Shown here piece after piece: positions 1 to 8,763 of a stretch of DNA of 33,937 bases (its first letter is position 1; each line of letters begins with the position of its first letter). The DNA is from Zetaproteobacteria bacterium (lineage in GTDB: Bacteria > Pseudomonadota > Zetaproteobacteria > Mariprofundales > Mariprofundaceae). The notes under the pieces were generated by a model that worked only from the letters and a program-made list of their open reading frames with translations, had not been told where the DNA came from and ran no database searches. Position numbers and translations under genes: made by a program. The stretch is from assembly GCA_003228735.1 (NCBI GenBank), contig QIFG01000033.1:1-33937 (forward strand), written 5' to 3'.

Positions 1-290
1 ATTTGCTGTCTCTTCAACAATAAATCTACCATATCCCCTGGGAATTCAGACCTTTTTTACTGCCACCCTTTCCTTAACCGGACAGCTGTGATTTTTGACC
101 ATGAATTCTGATTGTTGATTGTTTTGAATGACCGCTTGAGTCGACAGCCGCAAACAGACATTCGCTCACTACACTAATCGTGCTTAATATATGGGCAAAC
201 ATATTGTTTTCTGCCTAAGAATGGTGCGGATGGGTGTCCGCGCTATCCGATATAGTGCAGTCCCCTTGAGTTTCCAAGCTTTTCCAGTTT
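1..290. other. Non-coding leader upstream of amt
   Basis: I see no convincing gene here. The stretch is more AT-rich than the genes that follow. It contains two short palindromes with 5-base arms and 6-base centres, ATATG/CATAT at 189-204 and GCGGA/TCCGC at 226-241. Because they lie roughly 50-130 bases upstream of a sigma-54 promoter, they could be sites for an enhancer-binding protein such as NtrC. Neither matches an NtrC consensus well, so that role is only an inference. Confidence 0.4.
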
Positions 291-306
291 TGGCACAGCG
301 CTTGCT
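291..306 (+). promoter_or_regulatory. Sigma-54 promoter of amt
   Basis: The sequence TGGCACAGCGCTTGCT matches the sigma-54 consensus (TGGCAC, then TTGC with the GG and GC pairs 10 bases apart) at every strongly conserved position. Transcription would start near 317, about 30 bases before the amt start codon. Sigma-54 control of an ammonium channel is standard for nitrogen-limitation responses, so the position fits the gene. Confidence 0.8.
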
Positions 307-346
307 TATACAAGAGTAAATATTTTGGAAGTCCTATGGGGTTGGT

Positions 347-1558
347 ATGCAAAACGCTGGTTTTGACGTCTTTTTTCTGACGATGGGTGCGGCCATGGTG
401 CTTGCCATGCATGCAGGCTTCGCCTTTCTGGAAGCCGGTACGGTACGAAAGAAGAATCAGGTTAGTGCGCTGGTGCGCGTGCTTACCGACTTCGGTTTTT
501 CCACCGTGGCCTACTTCTTTATCGGCTTTGCCGTAGCCTACGGCATCCACTTCTTTGCCCCGGTTTCCGAGATTACGAAGATCGGCGGCATCAGCAGCGG
601 CTACGAGCTGGTGCATTTCTTTTTCCTGCTGACCTTTGCTGCTGCTGTTCCGGCCATCATTTCAGGCGGCATTACCGAGCGCGTGCGCTTCTGGCCCAAT
701 GCTCTGGCAACGGTGCTGCTTGTTGCGCTCATATATCCGTTTTACGAGGGCCTTATCTGGAATGGAAATTACGGCTTTCAGTCATGGTTGAGCAACACAT
801 TCGGCGCCGAGTTCCATGACTTTGCAGGCTCCGTCGTGGTGCACGGCATGGGTGGCTTTCTGGCGCTCGGCGCTGTCGTGATGCTGGGGGCGCGCAAGGG
901 GCGTTATGGCAGGGGTGGCCAGGTCAATGCGATTCTGCCATCGAACATTCCTTTCCTTGCTCTGGGCTCGTGGATTCTGTGCGTCGGCTGGTTCGGCTTT
1001 AATGTCATGAGTGCCGGCAAAGTGGATGCCGCTTCGGGGCTTGTCGCCATCAACTCGCTGCTTGCCATGGTCGGCGGCCTTCTGGCAGCACTTGTGGCGG
1101 GAAAGAACGACCCCGGCTTTGTGCACAACGGCGCGCTGGCAGGTCTTGTGGCGATCTGTGCAGGCTCGGATATTGTGCATCCGATTGGCGCGCTGGCGAT
1201 TGGCGCCGTGGCGGGTTGTGTCTTTGTTTACGGCTTCGCCTATCTACAGAACCACCTGAAGATCGACGATGTACTCGGCGTGGTTCCGCTGCATGGCGTG
1301 TGTGGTGTCTGGGGCGGTATTGCCGCCGGCATCTTTGGCTCGACTGCTTTGGGCGGCGCCGGCGGCGTGACCTTTATGGCCCAGCTTGTCGGCACATTGA
1401 CCGGCCTTGTCATCGCTGTGGCAGGCGGGTTTGCCGTGTTTGGCGCACTCAAGGCCATGATTGGCATACGCCTGAGTGAAGAGGATGAATATCAGGGCGC
1501 GGACCTGGCCATTCACCAGATTGCAGCCAATCCTGAAGAGGATATGGCGCGGCATTGA
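347..1558 (+). CDS. amt: Ammonium transporter (Amt family)
   Basis: Trimeric inner-membrane channel that conducts ammonium/ammonia into the cytoplasm. The 403-residue protein is almost entirely hydrophobic, with about 11 predicted membrane helices, the usual length for the family. Hallmarks visible: AFLEAGTVRKKN near the N terminus; a phenylalanine in LLTFAAAVPAII followed by TERVRF (outer Phe gate); the two pore histidines in VVVHGMGG and PLHGVCGVWGG; and WFGFN. The C-terminal tail (RLSEEDEYQGADLAIH) resembles the region that PII proteins engage. There is no obvious cleaved signal peptide. It is preceded by a consensus sigma-54 promoter, and a PII gene lies 1.7 kb downstream, so nitrogen-status control of expression and activity is likely. 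Family assignment is firm; I cannot say whether it is the only Amt in the genome. Confidence 0.96.
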   Translation: MQNAGFDVFFLTMGAAMVLAMHAGFAFLEAGTVRKKNQVSALVRVLTDFGFSTVAYFFIGFAVAYGIHFFAPVSEITKIGGISSGYELVHFFFLLTFAAAVPAIISGGITERVRFWPNALATVLLVALIYPFYEGLIWNGNYGFQSWLSNTFGAEFHDFAGSVVVHGMGGFLALGAVVMLGARKGRYGRGGQVNAILPSNIPFLALGSWILCVGWFGFNVMSAGKVDAASGLVAINSLLAMVGGLLAALVAGKNDPGFVHNGALAGLVAICAGSDIVHPIGALAIGAVAGCVFVYGFAYLQNHLKIDDVLGVVPLHGVCGVWGGIAAGIFGSTALGGAGGVTFMAQLVGTLTGLVIAVAGGFAVFGALKAMIGIRLSEEDEYQGADLAIHQIAANPEEDMARH

Positions 1559-1574
1559 TGTGGTGGTAGTCTGG

Positions 1575-1594
1575 CCCCTCATCTCAGATGGGGG
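1575..1594 (+). promoter_or_regulatory. Hairpin over the nadE ribosome binding site
   Basis: CCCC at 1575-1578 and CATC at 1580-1583 can pair with GATG and GGGG at 1587-1594 across a 3-base loop, with one bulged T. The 3' arm contains the G-rich stretch that is the best Shine-Dalgarno for the TTG start at 1602. The fold would lower nadE translation. There is no T-tract, so it is not a typical terminator. The structure is seen in the sequence; the regulatory role is inferred. Confidence 0.3.
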
Positions 1595-1601
1595 ATAGGA
1601 C

Positions 1602-3227
1602 TTGAAGATTTTGCTGGCGCAGGTGGCGCCGAAGGTTGGCGATATTGGCCACAACACCACACTGGTGCTGGAGGCCATGCGGCAGGCGGAAGATGCAGGC
1701 TCTGATGTGGTTGTATTGCCGGAACTCGTCATCACCGGCTATCCGCCCGAGGATTTGCTTTATCGCTCCTCGTTTATGGATGCGGCTGAGCAGGCCGCCC
1801 GCCGGGTGATCAGCGAAGCCGGGGAAGTCGCGGTTATTTTCGGCCACCCTAAGCGCACATCCGCCGGGCTGAAAAACAGCGCCACGCTGGCCAGGAACGG
1901 GCAGGCGCTGGGTGTATACGACAAGCAGGCGCTGGCCAACTATGGTGTGTTTGATGAGCGCCGCTACTTTACGCCGGGCGATGGCCGTGAGGTGTTCGAT
2001 GTCGATGGCTGGAAGATTGGCGTCGGTATCTGTGAAGACTTGTGGGATGATGCGGTTGTGAAGGACGCTGCCCGGCACGCGCACGATGTAATCGTGAACC
2101 TCAATGCGTCGCCGTTCCATGTCGGCAAGCAGGCCGAACGCGAAGCGCTGATGGCAAAGCGGGCGCGCCAGTTTGCGGCTCCGGTGCTGTATGTGAACCA
2201 GGTCGGCGGCCAGGATGAAGTGGTGTTCGACGGCGGTTGTCATGCCGTGGATGCGGAAGGTGTGCTCATGGCGAGAGCGCCCCTGTTTGAGACGGCATGG
2301 CTGAGTATAGACTTGGCTAAACCCTGTGGTGAGATCAGCGAAATGCCGCAGCCGCTGGAACAGATTCATGATGCGCTGGTGCTCGGTGTGCGTGACTATG
2401 TGCATCGTAACGGGTGCAGGCAGGTGCTTATCGGCTTGTCCGGCGGCATTGATTCGGCTGTTACGGCAGCATTGGCCTGCGAGGCGCTGGGTGTGGAAAA
2501 TGTGCTGGGGGTGTTGTTGCCTTCACGCTATTCCAGCGATCATTCAGTATCGGATTCGCTGGCGCTGGCTGCGAACTATGGCATTGAAACGTTTACGCTG
2601 CCGATTGAGCGGGTGGTGGAGGCAGCGGAAGGCGTTTTGTCCGAGCCGTTTGCTGAATGGGATTTGGAAAAGCCGGATGTGACCGAGGAAAATGTGCAGG
2701 CGCGCATCCGGGGAATGTTGCTTATGGCCATCAGCAACAAGACCGGCCGCATGTTGCTGACGACCGGCAACAAGAGTGAGGTGGCTGTAGGTTATGCGAC
2801 GCTGTATGGCGATATGGCCGGAGGCTTTGCGGTATTGAAGGATGTGTACAAGACGCAGGTGTTTGAGCTGGCGCGGTATATCAACAGGGATCAGGAACTG
2901 ATTCCCGAGCATACGATTGCCAAGCCACCTTCGGCGGAGCTTGCACCGGATCAGAAGGACAGCGATTTGTTGCCGGATTACGCTGAACTGGATGCGATTC
3001 TGGAGGCGCATATCCATGATCGCCTGAGCCCGGAAGAGATCATCAGCCGGGGCTTTGATGCGGATGTTGTGCTGAGGGTGGTCGGCATGCTGTATCGTGC
3101 TGAGTATAAGCGGCGGCAGGCGCCTCCGGGCGTGAAGATCACACAGCGGGCCTTCGGCCGTGATCGGCGCTATCCGATTACGCATGGCTTTAAGGAATGG
3201 CAGGCATGTCGCTACAACCAAAAGTAG
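1602..3227 (+). CDS. nadE: Glutamine-dependent NAD+ synthetase
   Basis: Catalyses the last step of NAD+ synthesis, amidating deamido-NAD+ with ammonia released from glutamine. At 541 residues it has the two-domain layout. Residues ~1-260 form a nitrilase-fold glutaminase with nucleophile C144 (GVGICEDLW) and a lysine in NSATLARNG...YDKQAL context. Residues ~265-541 are the synthetase domain with the P-loop motif GLSGGIDSAV (~278-287). The start is TTG at 1602, giving MKILLAQVAPKVGD, which is the expected N terminus. The G-rich sequence upstream is partly in a hairpin. The gene follows amt by 43 bases and precedes glnB by 28. A glutamine-consuming enzyme between amt and glnB makes sense metabolically. 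The end of the gene appears to contain a promoter for glnB. Confidence 0.95.
   Translation: MKILLAQVAPKVGDIGHNTTLVLEAMRQAEDAGSDVVVLPELVITGYPPEDLLYRSSFMDAAEQAARRVISEAGEVAVIFGHPKRTSAGLKNSATLARNGQALGVYDKQALANYGVFDERRYFTPGDGREVFDVDGWKIGVGICEDLWDDAVVKDAARHAHDVIVNLNASPFHVGKQAEREALMAKRARQFAAPVLYVNQVGGQDEVVFDGGCHAVDAEGVLMARAPLFETAWLSIDLAKPCGEISEMPQPLEQIHDALVLGVRDYVHRNGCRQVLIGLSGGIDSAVTAALACEALGVENVLGVLLPSRYSSDHSVSDSLALAANYGIETFTLPIERVVEAAEGVLSEPFAEWDLEKPDVTEENVQARIRGMLLMAISNKTGRMLLTTGNKSEVAVGYATLYGDMAGGFAVLKDVYKTQVFELARYINRDQELIPEHTIAKPPSAELAPDQKDSDLLPDYAELDAILEAHIHDRLSPEEIISRGFDADVVLRVVGMLYRAEYKRRQAPPGVKITQRAFGRDRRYPITHGFKEWQACRYNQK
3198..3213 (+). promoter_or_regulatory. Probable sigma-54 promoter of glnB-glnA
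   Basis: TGGCAGGCATGTCGCT keeps the invariant GG and GC doublets with the correct 10-base spacing and differs from the consensus TGGCACG(N4)TTGCW at two conserved positions. It lies inside the last codons of nadE. The predicted start, near 3225, falls at the nadE stop codon, about 30 bases before glnB. It would give glnB-glnA a nitrogen-regulated promoter, and no comparable motif is seen just upstream of glnA. Confidence 0.5.
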
Positions 3228-3243
3228 TGCTAACAGGCCCTAG

Positions 3244-3594
<351 letters not shown>

Positions 3595-3671
3595 CCAGGG
3601 CTGGACAGGATAAGAACAGTTTTTATAAGTTGAAAATATATTTCTGATAATGGAAAAAAGGAGAGAAGAAA

Positions 3672-5087
3672 GTGAGTGATGCAGTAAAACAGGTATTTGA
3701 CATGGTGAAGGAACACGAGGTCGAATTTATCGACATCCGCTTTACCGACACGCGCGGTAAGTGGCAGCACGTGACCTTCCCGATCAGCCAGCTCAGCGAG
3801 GATTCTTTTGAAGACGGTTTTGCCTTCGATGGCTCTTCCGTTGCCGGCTGGTGCGATATCAACAATTCGGACATGGCGATTATTCCTGATCCGGCATCGG
3901 CCCAGATTGATCCGTTCACCGAGGCGTCAACCCTTGTGCTGATCGGTTCGATTATCGACCCGACCACCGGCCAGGATTACAACCGTTGTCCGCGCAACCT
4001 TGCCAGGCGTGCGCTGAGCTACCTGCAGTCGACCGGTCTTGGCGACACGGCCTATTTTGGTCCCGAACTGGAGTTCTTTGTCTTTGACGGCGTGAATTTC
4101 CATTACGAGATGGGTTCGGCCGGTTTTGAAATCGAATCCGAGGAAGCTGCCTGGAACAGCGCCAAGCGTTATGAAGGTGGCAACATGGGGCACCGGCCGC
4201 AGGTCAAGGGCGGTTACTTCCCTGTGCCGCCGGTCGATTCCCTGAACGAGATTCGTAACGACATGTCGCTGGTTATGGATGATCTGGGCCTGCAGATGGA
4301 ATGCCATCACCATGAGGTGGCGACGGCCGGCCAGTGCGAGCTGGCGATGCGTTTTGACACCCTGATGCAGATGGCCGACAACGCGCAGTGGTACAAGTAC
4401 GTTGTCCATAACGTTGCGCATGCGCATGGCAAGACGGCAACCTTCATGCCGAAGCCGCTGTTTGGCGATAACGGTACAGGCATGCATGTCCACCAGTCGA
4501 TCTGGAAGGGTGGCAAAAACATGTTTGCCGGTGACAAGTATGCAGGTATTTCACAGGAAGCCCTGTGGTATATCGGCGGCATCATCAAGCACGCCAAGGC
4601 ATTGAACGCCTTCACCAACTCTTCCACCAACTCCTACAAGCGTCTGGTGCCGGGTTATGAAGCGCCGGTGATGCTGGCCTACTCAAACCGTAACCGTTCT
4701 GCGGCTATCCGCATTCCGGTCGTAAGCTCCGATGCAGGCAAGCGCCTTGAGGTTCGCTTCCCGGACCCGACCGCCAACCCGTACCTGGCCTTCTCGGCCA
4801 TGATGATGGCTGGTCTGGACGGCATCCTGAACAAGACCGATCCGGGCGCTCCAGCCGACAAGAATCTCTACGATCTTCCGCCTGAGGAAGCCGAAGGATT
4901 TCCGACCGTGGCAGGAAGCCTTGAGGAAGCGATCAACGAGATGTCTGCGGATCGCGAATTCCTGAAGGCTGGCGGCGTATTCGATGACGACATGATCGAT
5001 GCCTTCATCGAGCTGAAGATCGAAGAGCATGATGCGGTGCGTCTGCGTACGCATCCGATTGAGTTTGAGTTGTACTACTCCTGCTAA
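3672..5087 (+). CDS. glnA: Glutamine synthetase, type I
   Basis: Forms glutamine from glutamate, ammonia and ATP; a cytoplasmic dodecamer. The 471-residue protein has the GSI hallmarks: [11 protein letters not shown] near the N terminus, [10 protein letters not shown], the ammonium/glutamate region [28 protein letters not shown], and [10 protein letters not shown]. The adenylylation site is present at Y400 ([10 protein letters not shown]), so the enzyme is of the GlnE-regulated beta subclass. The start is GTG at 3672 with AAGGAGA spaced about 8 bases upstream. There is no in-frame ATG nearby, so GTG is the best choice. Expression is likely from the promoter ahead of glnB. A strong terminator follows 30 bases after the stop. 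Confidence 0.97.
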   Translation: MSDAVKQVFDMVKEHEVEFIDIRFTDTRGKWQHVTFPISQLSEDSFEDGFAFDGSSVAGWCDINNSDMAIIPDPASAQIDPFTEASTLVLIGSIIDPTTGQDYNRCPRNLARRALSYLQSTGLGDTAYFGPELEFFVFDGVNFHYEMGSAGFEIESEEAAWNSAKRYEGGNMGHRPQVKGGYFPVPPVDSLNEIRNDMSLVMDDLGLQMECHHHEVATAGQCELAMRFDTLMQMADNAQWYKYVVHNVAHAHGKTATFMPKPLFGDNGTGMHVHQSIWKGGKNMFAGDKYAGISQEALWYIGGIIKHAKALNAFTNSSTNSYKRLVPGYEAPVMLAYSNRNRSAAIRIPVVSSDAGKRLEVRFPDPTANPYLAFSAMMMAGLDGILNKTDPGAPADKNLYDLPPEEAEGFPTVAGSLEEAINEMSADREFLKAGGVFDDDMIDAFIELKIEEHDAVRLRTHPIEFELYYSC

Positions 5088-5116
5088 TCGATCGGTTTTC
5101 GGACCGCAAAAGATTC

Positions 5117-5150
5117 AAGGCCGTCTCCATCCGGAGGCGGCCTTTTTTTT
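5117..5150 (+). terminator. Rho-independent terminator after glnA
   Basis: A 12-base stem (AAGGCCGTCTCC against GGAGGCGGCCTT, one G-U pair, ATCC loop) runs directly into a tract of eight T. It closes the amt/nadE/glnB/glnA block. Confidence 0.93.
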
Positions 5151-5221
5151 CGGGAACGCTTTGGAGCAGGGGGGGATTGCCGGGGGTATTCGCAAATACA
5201 GTTGTTTCTCAGCCAGAGCGG

Positions 5222-5249
5222 TTGAGAACATGGCCACAGGTGGTAAAGT
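5222..5249 (+). promoter_or_regulatory. Possible sigma-70 promoter of pepA
   Basis: TTGAGA at 5222-5227 and TAAAGT at 5244-5249 are separated by 16 bases, giving moderate matches to the -35 and -10 boxes. A promoter is expected here because a terminator lies upstream and pepA starts at 5327. The exact choice of boxes is tentative. Confidence 0.3.
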
Positions 5250-5326
5250 TCAGATAATTCGCGGTTTGGGGTCTTTTTCTCCGCTTACCCCGATATTTTT
5301 CATTTTTTGTAAAACAAGAGGCAATC

Positions 5327-6826
5327 ATGATTGAGATTCAGGTCAAGTCCGGTTCGGCGGTCAAGCAGCGTGATGATGCTGTGGTTATTCCATTGCTGGA
5401 GGGGAGAAAGCTCAGTGATTCCGGCAAAGCCATCAACGCAGCCAGCAACAAGTCGCTGGTGGATTATCTGCGGAAATTCGATCAGTCCGGCGATTCCGGT
5501 GAGATCGGCACCCTGTATAACGTTCAGGGGACATTGACTGCGCGTACGGTGCTGATTGGCGCAGGCAACGAAAAAAAACTGGATTTGCACAAGCTGCGCA
5601 CGCTCGCCGCCAAAGCGGCCCGGCATCTGGAAAAAAGCGGTGCACGCGATGTGTCGTTCTTTCTGTCCGAACTTGCCGTGCGCGGAAGCGGCGCGGCGGA
5701 CAAGGCGCAGGCCATCGCTGAAGGCATCTGGCTGGGCCTGTACAAATTCGAGCAATACAAAAGCGAGAAAAAGGAAAACAAGCGTGAGCTTCGCTCGGTG
5801 ACGATCATGGTGAAATCCCGCCGTGATCTGGATGCGGCGGAGAAAGCTGTGGCTGTGGCCAGAGGGGTTTGTCGCGGCACGATTTTTGCCCGCGATCTGG
5901 CCAATGGGCCCGGCAACGTCTGCACGCCTGAATACCTTGGTGACCAGGCCAGGGCGCTGAAGCATAAAAACCTCAAGGTCACCGTCATGGACAAGAAAGC
6001 CATCGAGAAGGCCGGATTCACGGGGCTGCTGGCCGTTAATCAGGGCTCAAGCAGGGAGCCAAGGTTTATTGTTTTGAATTACCAGGGGGGCAAAAAAGGC
6101 GATGCGCCGGTTGCGCTGGTTGGCAAGGGGCTGACCTTCGATGCCGGCGGCATCAGCATCAAGCCGCCTGCGCATATGGACGAGATGAAGTTCGACATGT
6201 GCGGCGCCGCCGCCGTGCTCGGCATTTTCAGGGCCGTGTGTGAATTGAGCCTGCCGGTCAATCTGCTCGGAGTGATCGCATCCACCGAGAACCTGCTTGG
6301 TGGTGCTGCCTACAAGCCGGGCGACATCGTCAAATCCTACAAGGGTATCAACATTGAAGTGCTGAACACCGATGCCGAGGGGCGGATTATTCTGGCGGAT
6401 GCATTGGCCTATGCTGCTGAGCAGAAGCCGGAGCAAATTATCGATTTTGCCACGCTGACCGGCGCCTGTGTGGTTGCTCTGGGTTCCGAGGCCTCAGGCC
6501 TTCTGGGCAATGACGACGCTTTGCAGTCAAAGATCGAGAAATCGGGTAAGCATACGCATGATCGTGTATGGCGCCTGCCGATGTATGAGGAATATCAGGA
6601 ACAGATCAAAAGCGAGATCGCCGACATCAAGAATATCGGTGGACGTGGAGCAGGAACGATTACCGCCGCCTGCTTCCTGTCCCGCTTTGTTGATGATGTT
6701 ACATGGGCGCATCTGGACATTGCGGGCACAGCCTGGGATATGAAGGGCTCGGATATTTCCGCCAAGGGGGCGACCGGCTCCGGTGTGCGCCTGCTGCTGG
6801 ATTACCTTGGCCGCCGCACAGTCTAA
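5327..6826 (+). CDS. pepA: Leucyl aminopeptidase (M17)
   Basis: Cytosolic hexameric two-metal aminopeptidase removing N-terminal residues from peptides; in some bacteria it also binds DNA. The 499-residue protein has the variable N-terminal domain (~1-170) and a conserved catalytic C-terminal half. The latter contains GKGLTFDAGGISIKP with the metal-binding lysine and aspartate, MKFDMCGAAAVLG, and the family signature NTDAEGRIILADAL. Start ATG at 5327 follows a short AGAGG. It begins the conserved pepA-holC-valS neighbourhood, here with a PAP2 phosphatase gene inserted after it. Its 3' end overlaps the next reading frame. Confidence 0.96.
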   Translation: MIEIQVKSGSAVKQRDDAVVIPLLEGRKLSDSGKAINAASNKSLVDYLRKFDQSGDSGEIGTLYNVQGTLTARTVLIGAGNEKKLDLHKLRTLAAKAARHLEKSGARDVSFFLSELAVRGSGAADKAQAIAEGIWLGLYKFEQYKSEKKENKRELRSVTIMVKSRRDLDAAEKAVAVARGVCRGTIFARDLANGPGNVCTPEYLGDQARALKHKNLKVTVMDKKAIEKAGFTGLLAVNQGSSREPRFIVLNYQGGKKGDAPVALVGKGLTFDAGGISIKPPAHMDEMKFDMCGAAAVLGIFRAVCELSLPVNLLGVIASTENLLGGAAYKPGDIVKSYKGINIEVLNTDAEGRIILADALAYAAEQKPEQIIDFATLTGACVVALGSEASGLLGNDDALQSKIEKSGKHTHDRVWRLPMYEEYQEQIKSEIADIKNIGGRGAGTITAACFLSRFVDDVTWAHLDIAGTAWDMKGSDISAKGATGSGVRLLLDYLGRRTV

Positions 6827-7601
6827 GGCGTTTTTTCCCGGCATCAGAGGGGCTGCCATCGCGGTGGCCCTCTATGTTCTTCTGTCCGCCATTTTGGCCA
6901 CCTTGAATCAGCCGGTATTTCTGGCTGTGAACGGTGCGAACAACGCGTTTCTCGACGGGTTTCTGGGCCTGGTCAGTGGTCTGGGAGATGGCCTGATCGT
7001 GGCCCTGATTTGTACCGGCGTGATGCTCTGGCGGTTTCGATTGGGTCTGGCCGGTGTGCTGGCTTTTCTTGCCTCAGGACTGATTGCCCAATTATTGAAG
7101 CGGCTCGTGGATGCGCCCAGGCCTGCCGCCGTCTTCGATCAGGTGCATGTGCTCGGTGATGCATTGCATGCGCACAGCTTTCCGTCCGGCCATGCCACCT
7201 CGCTGGGCGTATTGATTCCCCTGGCGCTTTATCTGTTCGGTTCTAAGGATTGGCGTTGCTGGTTGCTGGGGATTTTCAGCCTGATGGCCGCCTACGGCCG
7301 CGTTTACGGGGGCGTTCATTTTCCGCTGGATGTCTGGGTGGGTCTTGGCCTTGGCGTAGCCTGCATGTGGGGCATCTGGCAGTGGATCAGGATTCAGCCG
7401 GAGTGGGACTGGGAGCAATCTATCTGGGCGTGGAATGTCCCTGCTGTTTTGCTGATGGGGGAAGCCGGTGTATTGGGGCTGGGTTATCATATGCAGCCTC
7501 TCACGGCGCAGCCGCTGGCGTGGATCGCGGCAGTGGCCGCTTTGGCTTATCTTATCCGGATGTGGAGACAGCTCCGTATGAGGAGAGAATATGGACACTA
7601 A
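6783..7601 (+). CDS. PAP2-family membrane phosphatase
   Basis: Integral membrane acid phosphatase of the PAP2 superfamily; members act on phosphatidate, undecaprenyl-diphosphate or similar lipid phosphates. All three motifs are present: KRLVDAPRP (KX6RP), SFPSGHAT (PSGH), and YGRVYGGVHFPLDVW (normally SRX5HX3D; here glycine replaces the usual serine). About six hydrophobic segments flank them, and two further helices follow the catalytic core. The start is uncertain. GTG at 6783 has AAGGGGG 12 bases upstream and overlaps pepA by 44 bases. TTG at 6807 also overlaps pepA (by 20 bases) and would drop the odd cysteine-rich start. The stop overlaps holC by 11 bases, suggesting translational coupling. 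The substrate cannot be deduced; BcrC-like undecaprenyl-diphosphate phosphatase or PgpB-like activity are both possible. Confidence 0.85.
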   Translation: MCACCWITLAAAQSKAFFPGIRGAAIAVALYVLLSAILATLNQPVFLAVNGANNAFLDGFLGLVSGLGDGLIVALICTGVMLWRFRLGLAGVLAFLASGLIAQLLKRLVDAPRPAAVFDQVHVLGDALHAHSFPSGHATSLGVLIPLALYLFGSKDWRCWLLGIFSLMAAYGRVYGGVHFPLDVWVGLGLGVACMWGIWQWIRIQPEWDWEQSIWAWNVPAVLLMGEAGVLGLGYHMQPLTAQPLAWIAAVAALAYLIRMWRQLRMRREYGH

Positions 7602-8037
7602 GGTGTATTTCGAGCGGCTGGAGCAGCCCGACCGTGTGGAGGGTATCGCACGCCTGCTGCTGAAACGCGGAAGGCTGACGCCGCATGTACTGATTCTGTG
7701 TCCGGACGCCACCTTCATGGCCAGCCTCAACGAAAAGCTGTGGACGATCCATCCCGAATCATTTCTGGCGCATGGGTTGGCCTGCGAAGACGCCAAAGCC
7801 AATGCTGAGCATCCGATCCTGCTTTCCACCGAAATAGTGAGAGACAATCAGCCGGAGGTTCTGTTCAATGGCGGCAATGAAGTGCCGCCCGATGTTTCCG
7901 GCTTTCCCAGCATTGTCGATTTTGTCGATGCCTGGAGCGAACCGTTATTGGCGGCCGCGCGCGAGCGCTTCCGCACCTACCAGCAACTGGGCATGAACCC
8001 GCAATACCTTGGCCAGAAGAAAAAGAGCGAAGGCTGA
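7591..8037 (+). CDS. holC: DNA polymerase III chi subunit
   Basis: Chi links the replicative clamp loader, through psi, to single-stranded DNA-binding protein. The 148-residue protein matches the HolC layout: an N-terminal strand (KVYFERL), a first helix with RLLLKRGRL, LILCPDATFMASLNEKLWTI with the conserved aspartate and tryptophan, a mid-region HPILLSTE, and a late helix AARERFRTYQQLGM. The 148 residues are normal for chi. A good GAGGAGAG Shine-Dalgarno precedes the ATG, which lies inside the end of the PAP2 gene. The position downstream of pepA and upstream of valS is the classic holC location and supports the call. Confidence 0.88.
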   Translation: MDTKVYFERLEQPDRVEGIARLLLKRGRLTPHVLILCPDATFMASLNEKLWTIHPESFLAHGLACEDAKANAEHPILLSTEIVRDNQPEVLFNGGNEVPPDVSGFPSIVDFVDAWSEPLLAAARERFRTYQQLGMNPQYLGQKKKSEG

Positions 8038-8088
8038 ATCGTGGCCTTAACCCTTGGCCAATGCGCAATGCTTTCGTAGCATGTGACG

Positions 8089-8760
8089 ATGCAAAAAGAA
8101 GACGATATCGATCATATTCTGAACAGCCTCGATTCTCTGCTGAAAGAGGGCGCTGTTGAAGCGCCGCTCGAAACGGAGAGCCCTGAGCAGGAAGAGGAGG
8201 TTGCCGATAAGCCTTTGGCGGAGAAGCCGGAAGGTATGATCGACGAGGATATGGCAAACACCGATGCGGCTGCCGCAGACGATAAACCGCCACTCTGGGT
8301 GATTGACCCGGATGATGAGGCCGAAGAAGCGGCCAGCGTTGATGCCGCAGATGACATCCAGTTGGATACCGAGGAACCCGACTTTTCCGACGAGCGGGAT
8401 TCAGAACCGAAGCGCCTCCTGCTTACCGAGGAGATGCTCGATAACGCAGGGCAAGCTGATGCCGAAGCAGGCGCCGCCGCCGATACCAGCGAGACCTATG
8501 ACGATCTGCAGGCGGCGGATGAACTGGAGGCGGAGGACGCAGCTATTGAGCCTGGAAACGATGAACCGGATCAGGCCCGGCAGGAGACAGACGATAATGA
8601 GACGGACACCCTTCACCCCTTGCAGGATGAGCAGACACGCAATCTCCTGGTGCAACAGATATCTTCGGATGTGAGTGCGCGTCTTGCCGAAGAGCTTCCG
8701 AACCTGATCGAGGCATGCCTCAACGAAAGACTCGCCGAACTAGATTTCGACTCAAAATAA
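8089..8760 (+). CDS. Acidic protein of unknown function between holC and valS
   Basis: I do not recognise the family. The 223-residue protein is very acidic and three-part. It has an N-terminal predicted helix (DDIDHILNSLDSLLKEG), then about 150 residues rich in D, E, A and P that should be disordered, then a C-terminal helical region of ~45 residues (NLLVQQISSDVSARLAEELP and following). A short hydrophobic motif, KRLLLTEEML, sits mid-protein. The layout of end helices joined by an acidic linker recalls PopZ-type polar organisers, but that is an architectural likeness only. ATG at 8089 is chosen; an in-frame GTG at 8083 is also possible and a stop at 8077 bounds it. No good Shine-Dalgarno is present, and a small hairpin (8068-8082) sits just upstream. 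It ends 3 bases before valS. Confidence 0.75.
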   Translation: MQKEDDIDHILNSLDSLLKEGAVEAPLETESPEQEEEVADKPLAEKPEGMIDEDMANTDAAAADDKPPLWVIDPDDEAEEAASVDAADDIQLDTEEPDFSDERDSEPKRLLLTEEMLDNAGQADAEAGAAADTSETYDDLQAADELEAEDAAIEPGNDEPDQARQETDDNETDTLHPLQDEQTRNLLVQQISSDVSARLAEELPNLIEACLNERLAELDFDSK

Positions 8761-8763
8761 TCC

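Noticed and set aside
1584-2405. Long minus-strand open frame opposite nadE
   Set aside because: It mirrors the codon pattern of nadE, which has unmistakable domains; the antisense product is Arg/His-rich and unfamiliar.
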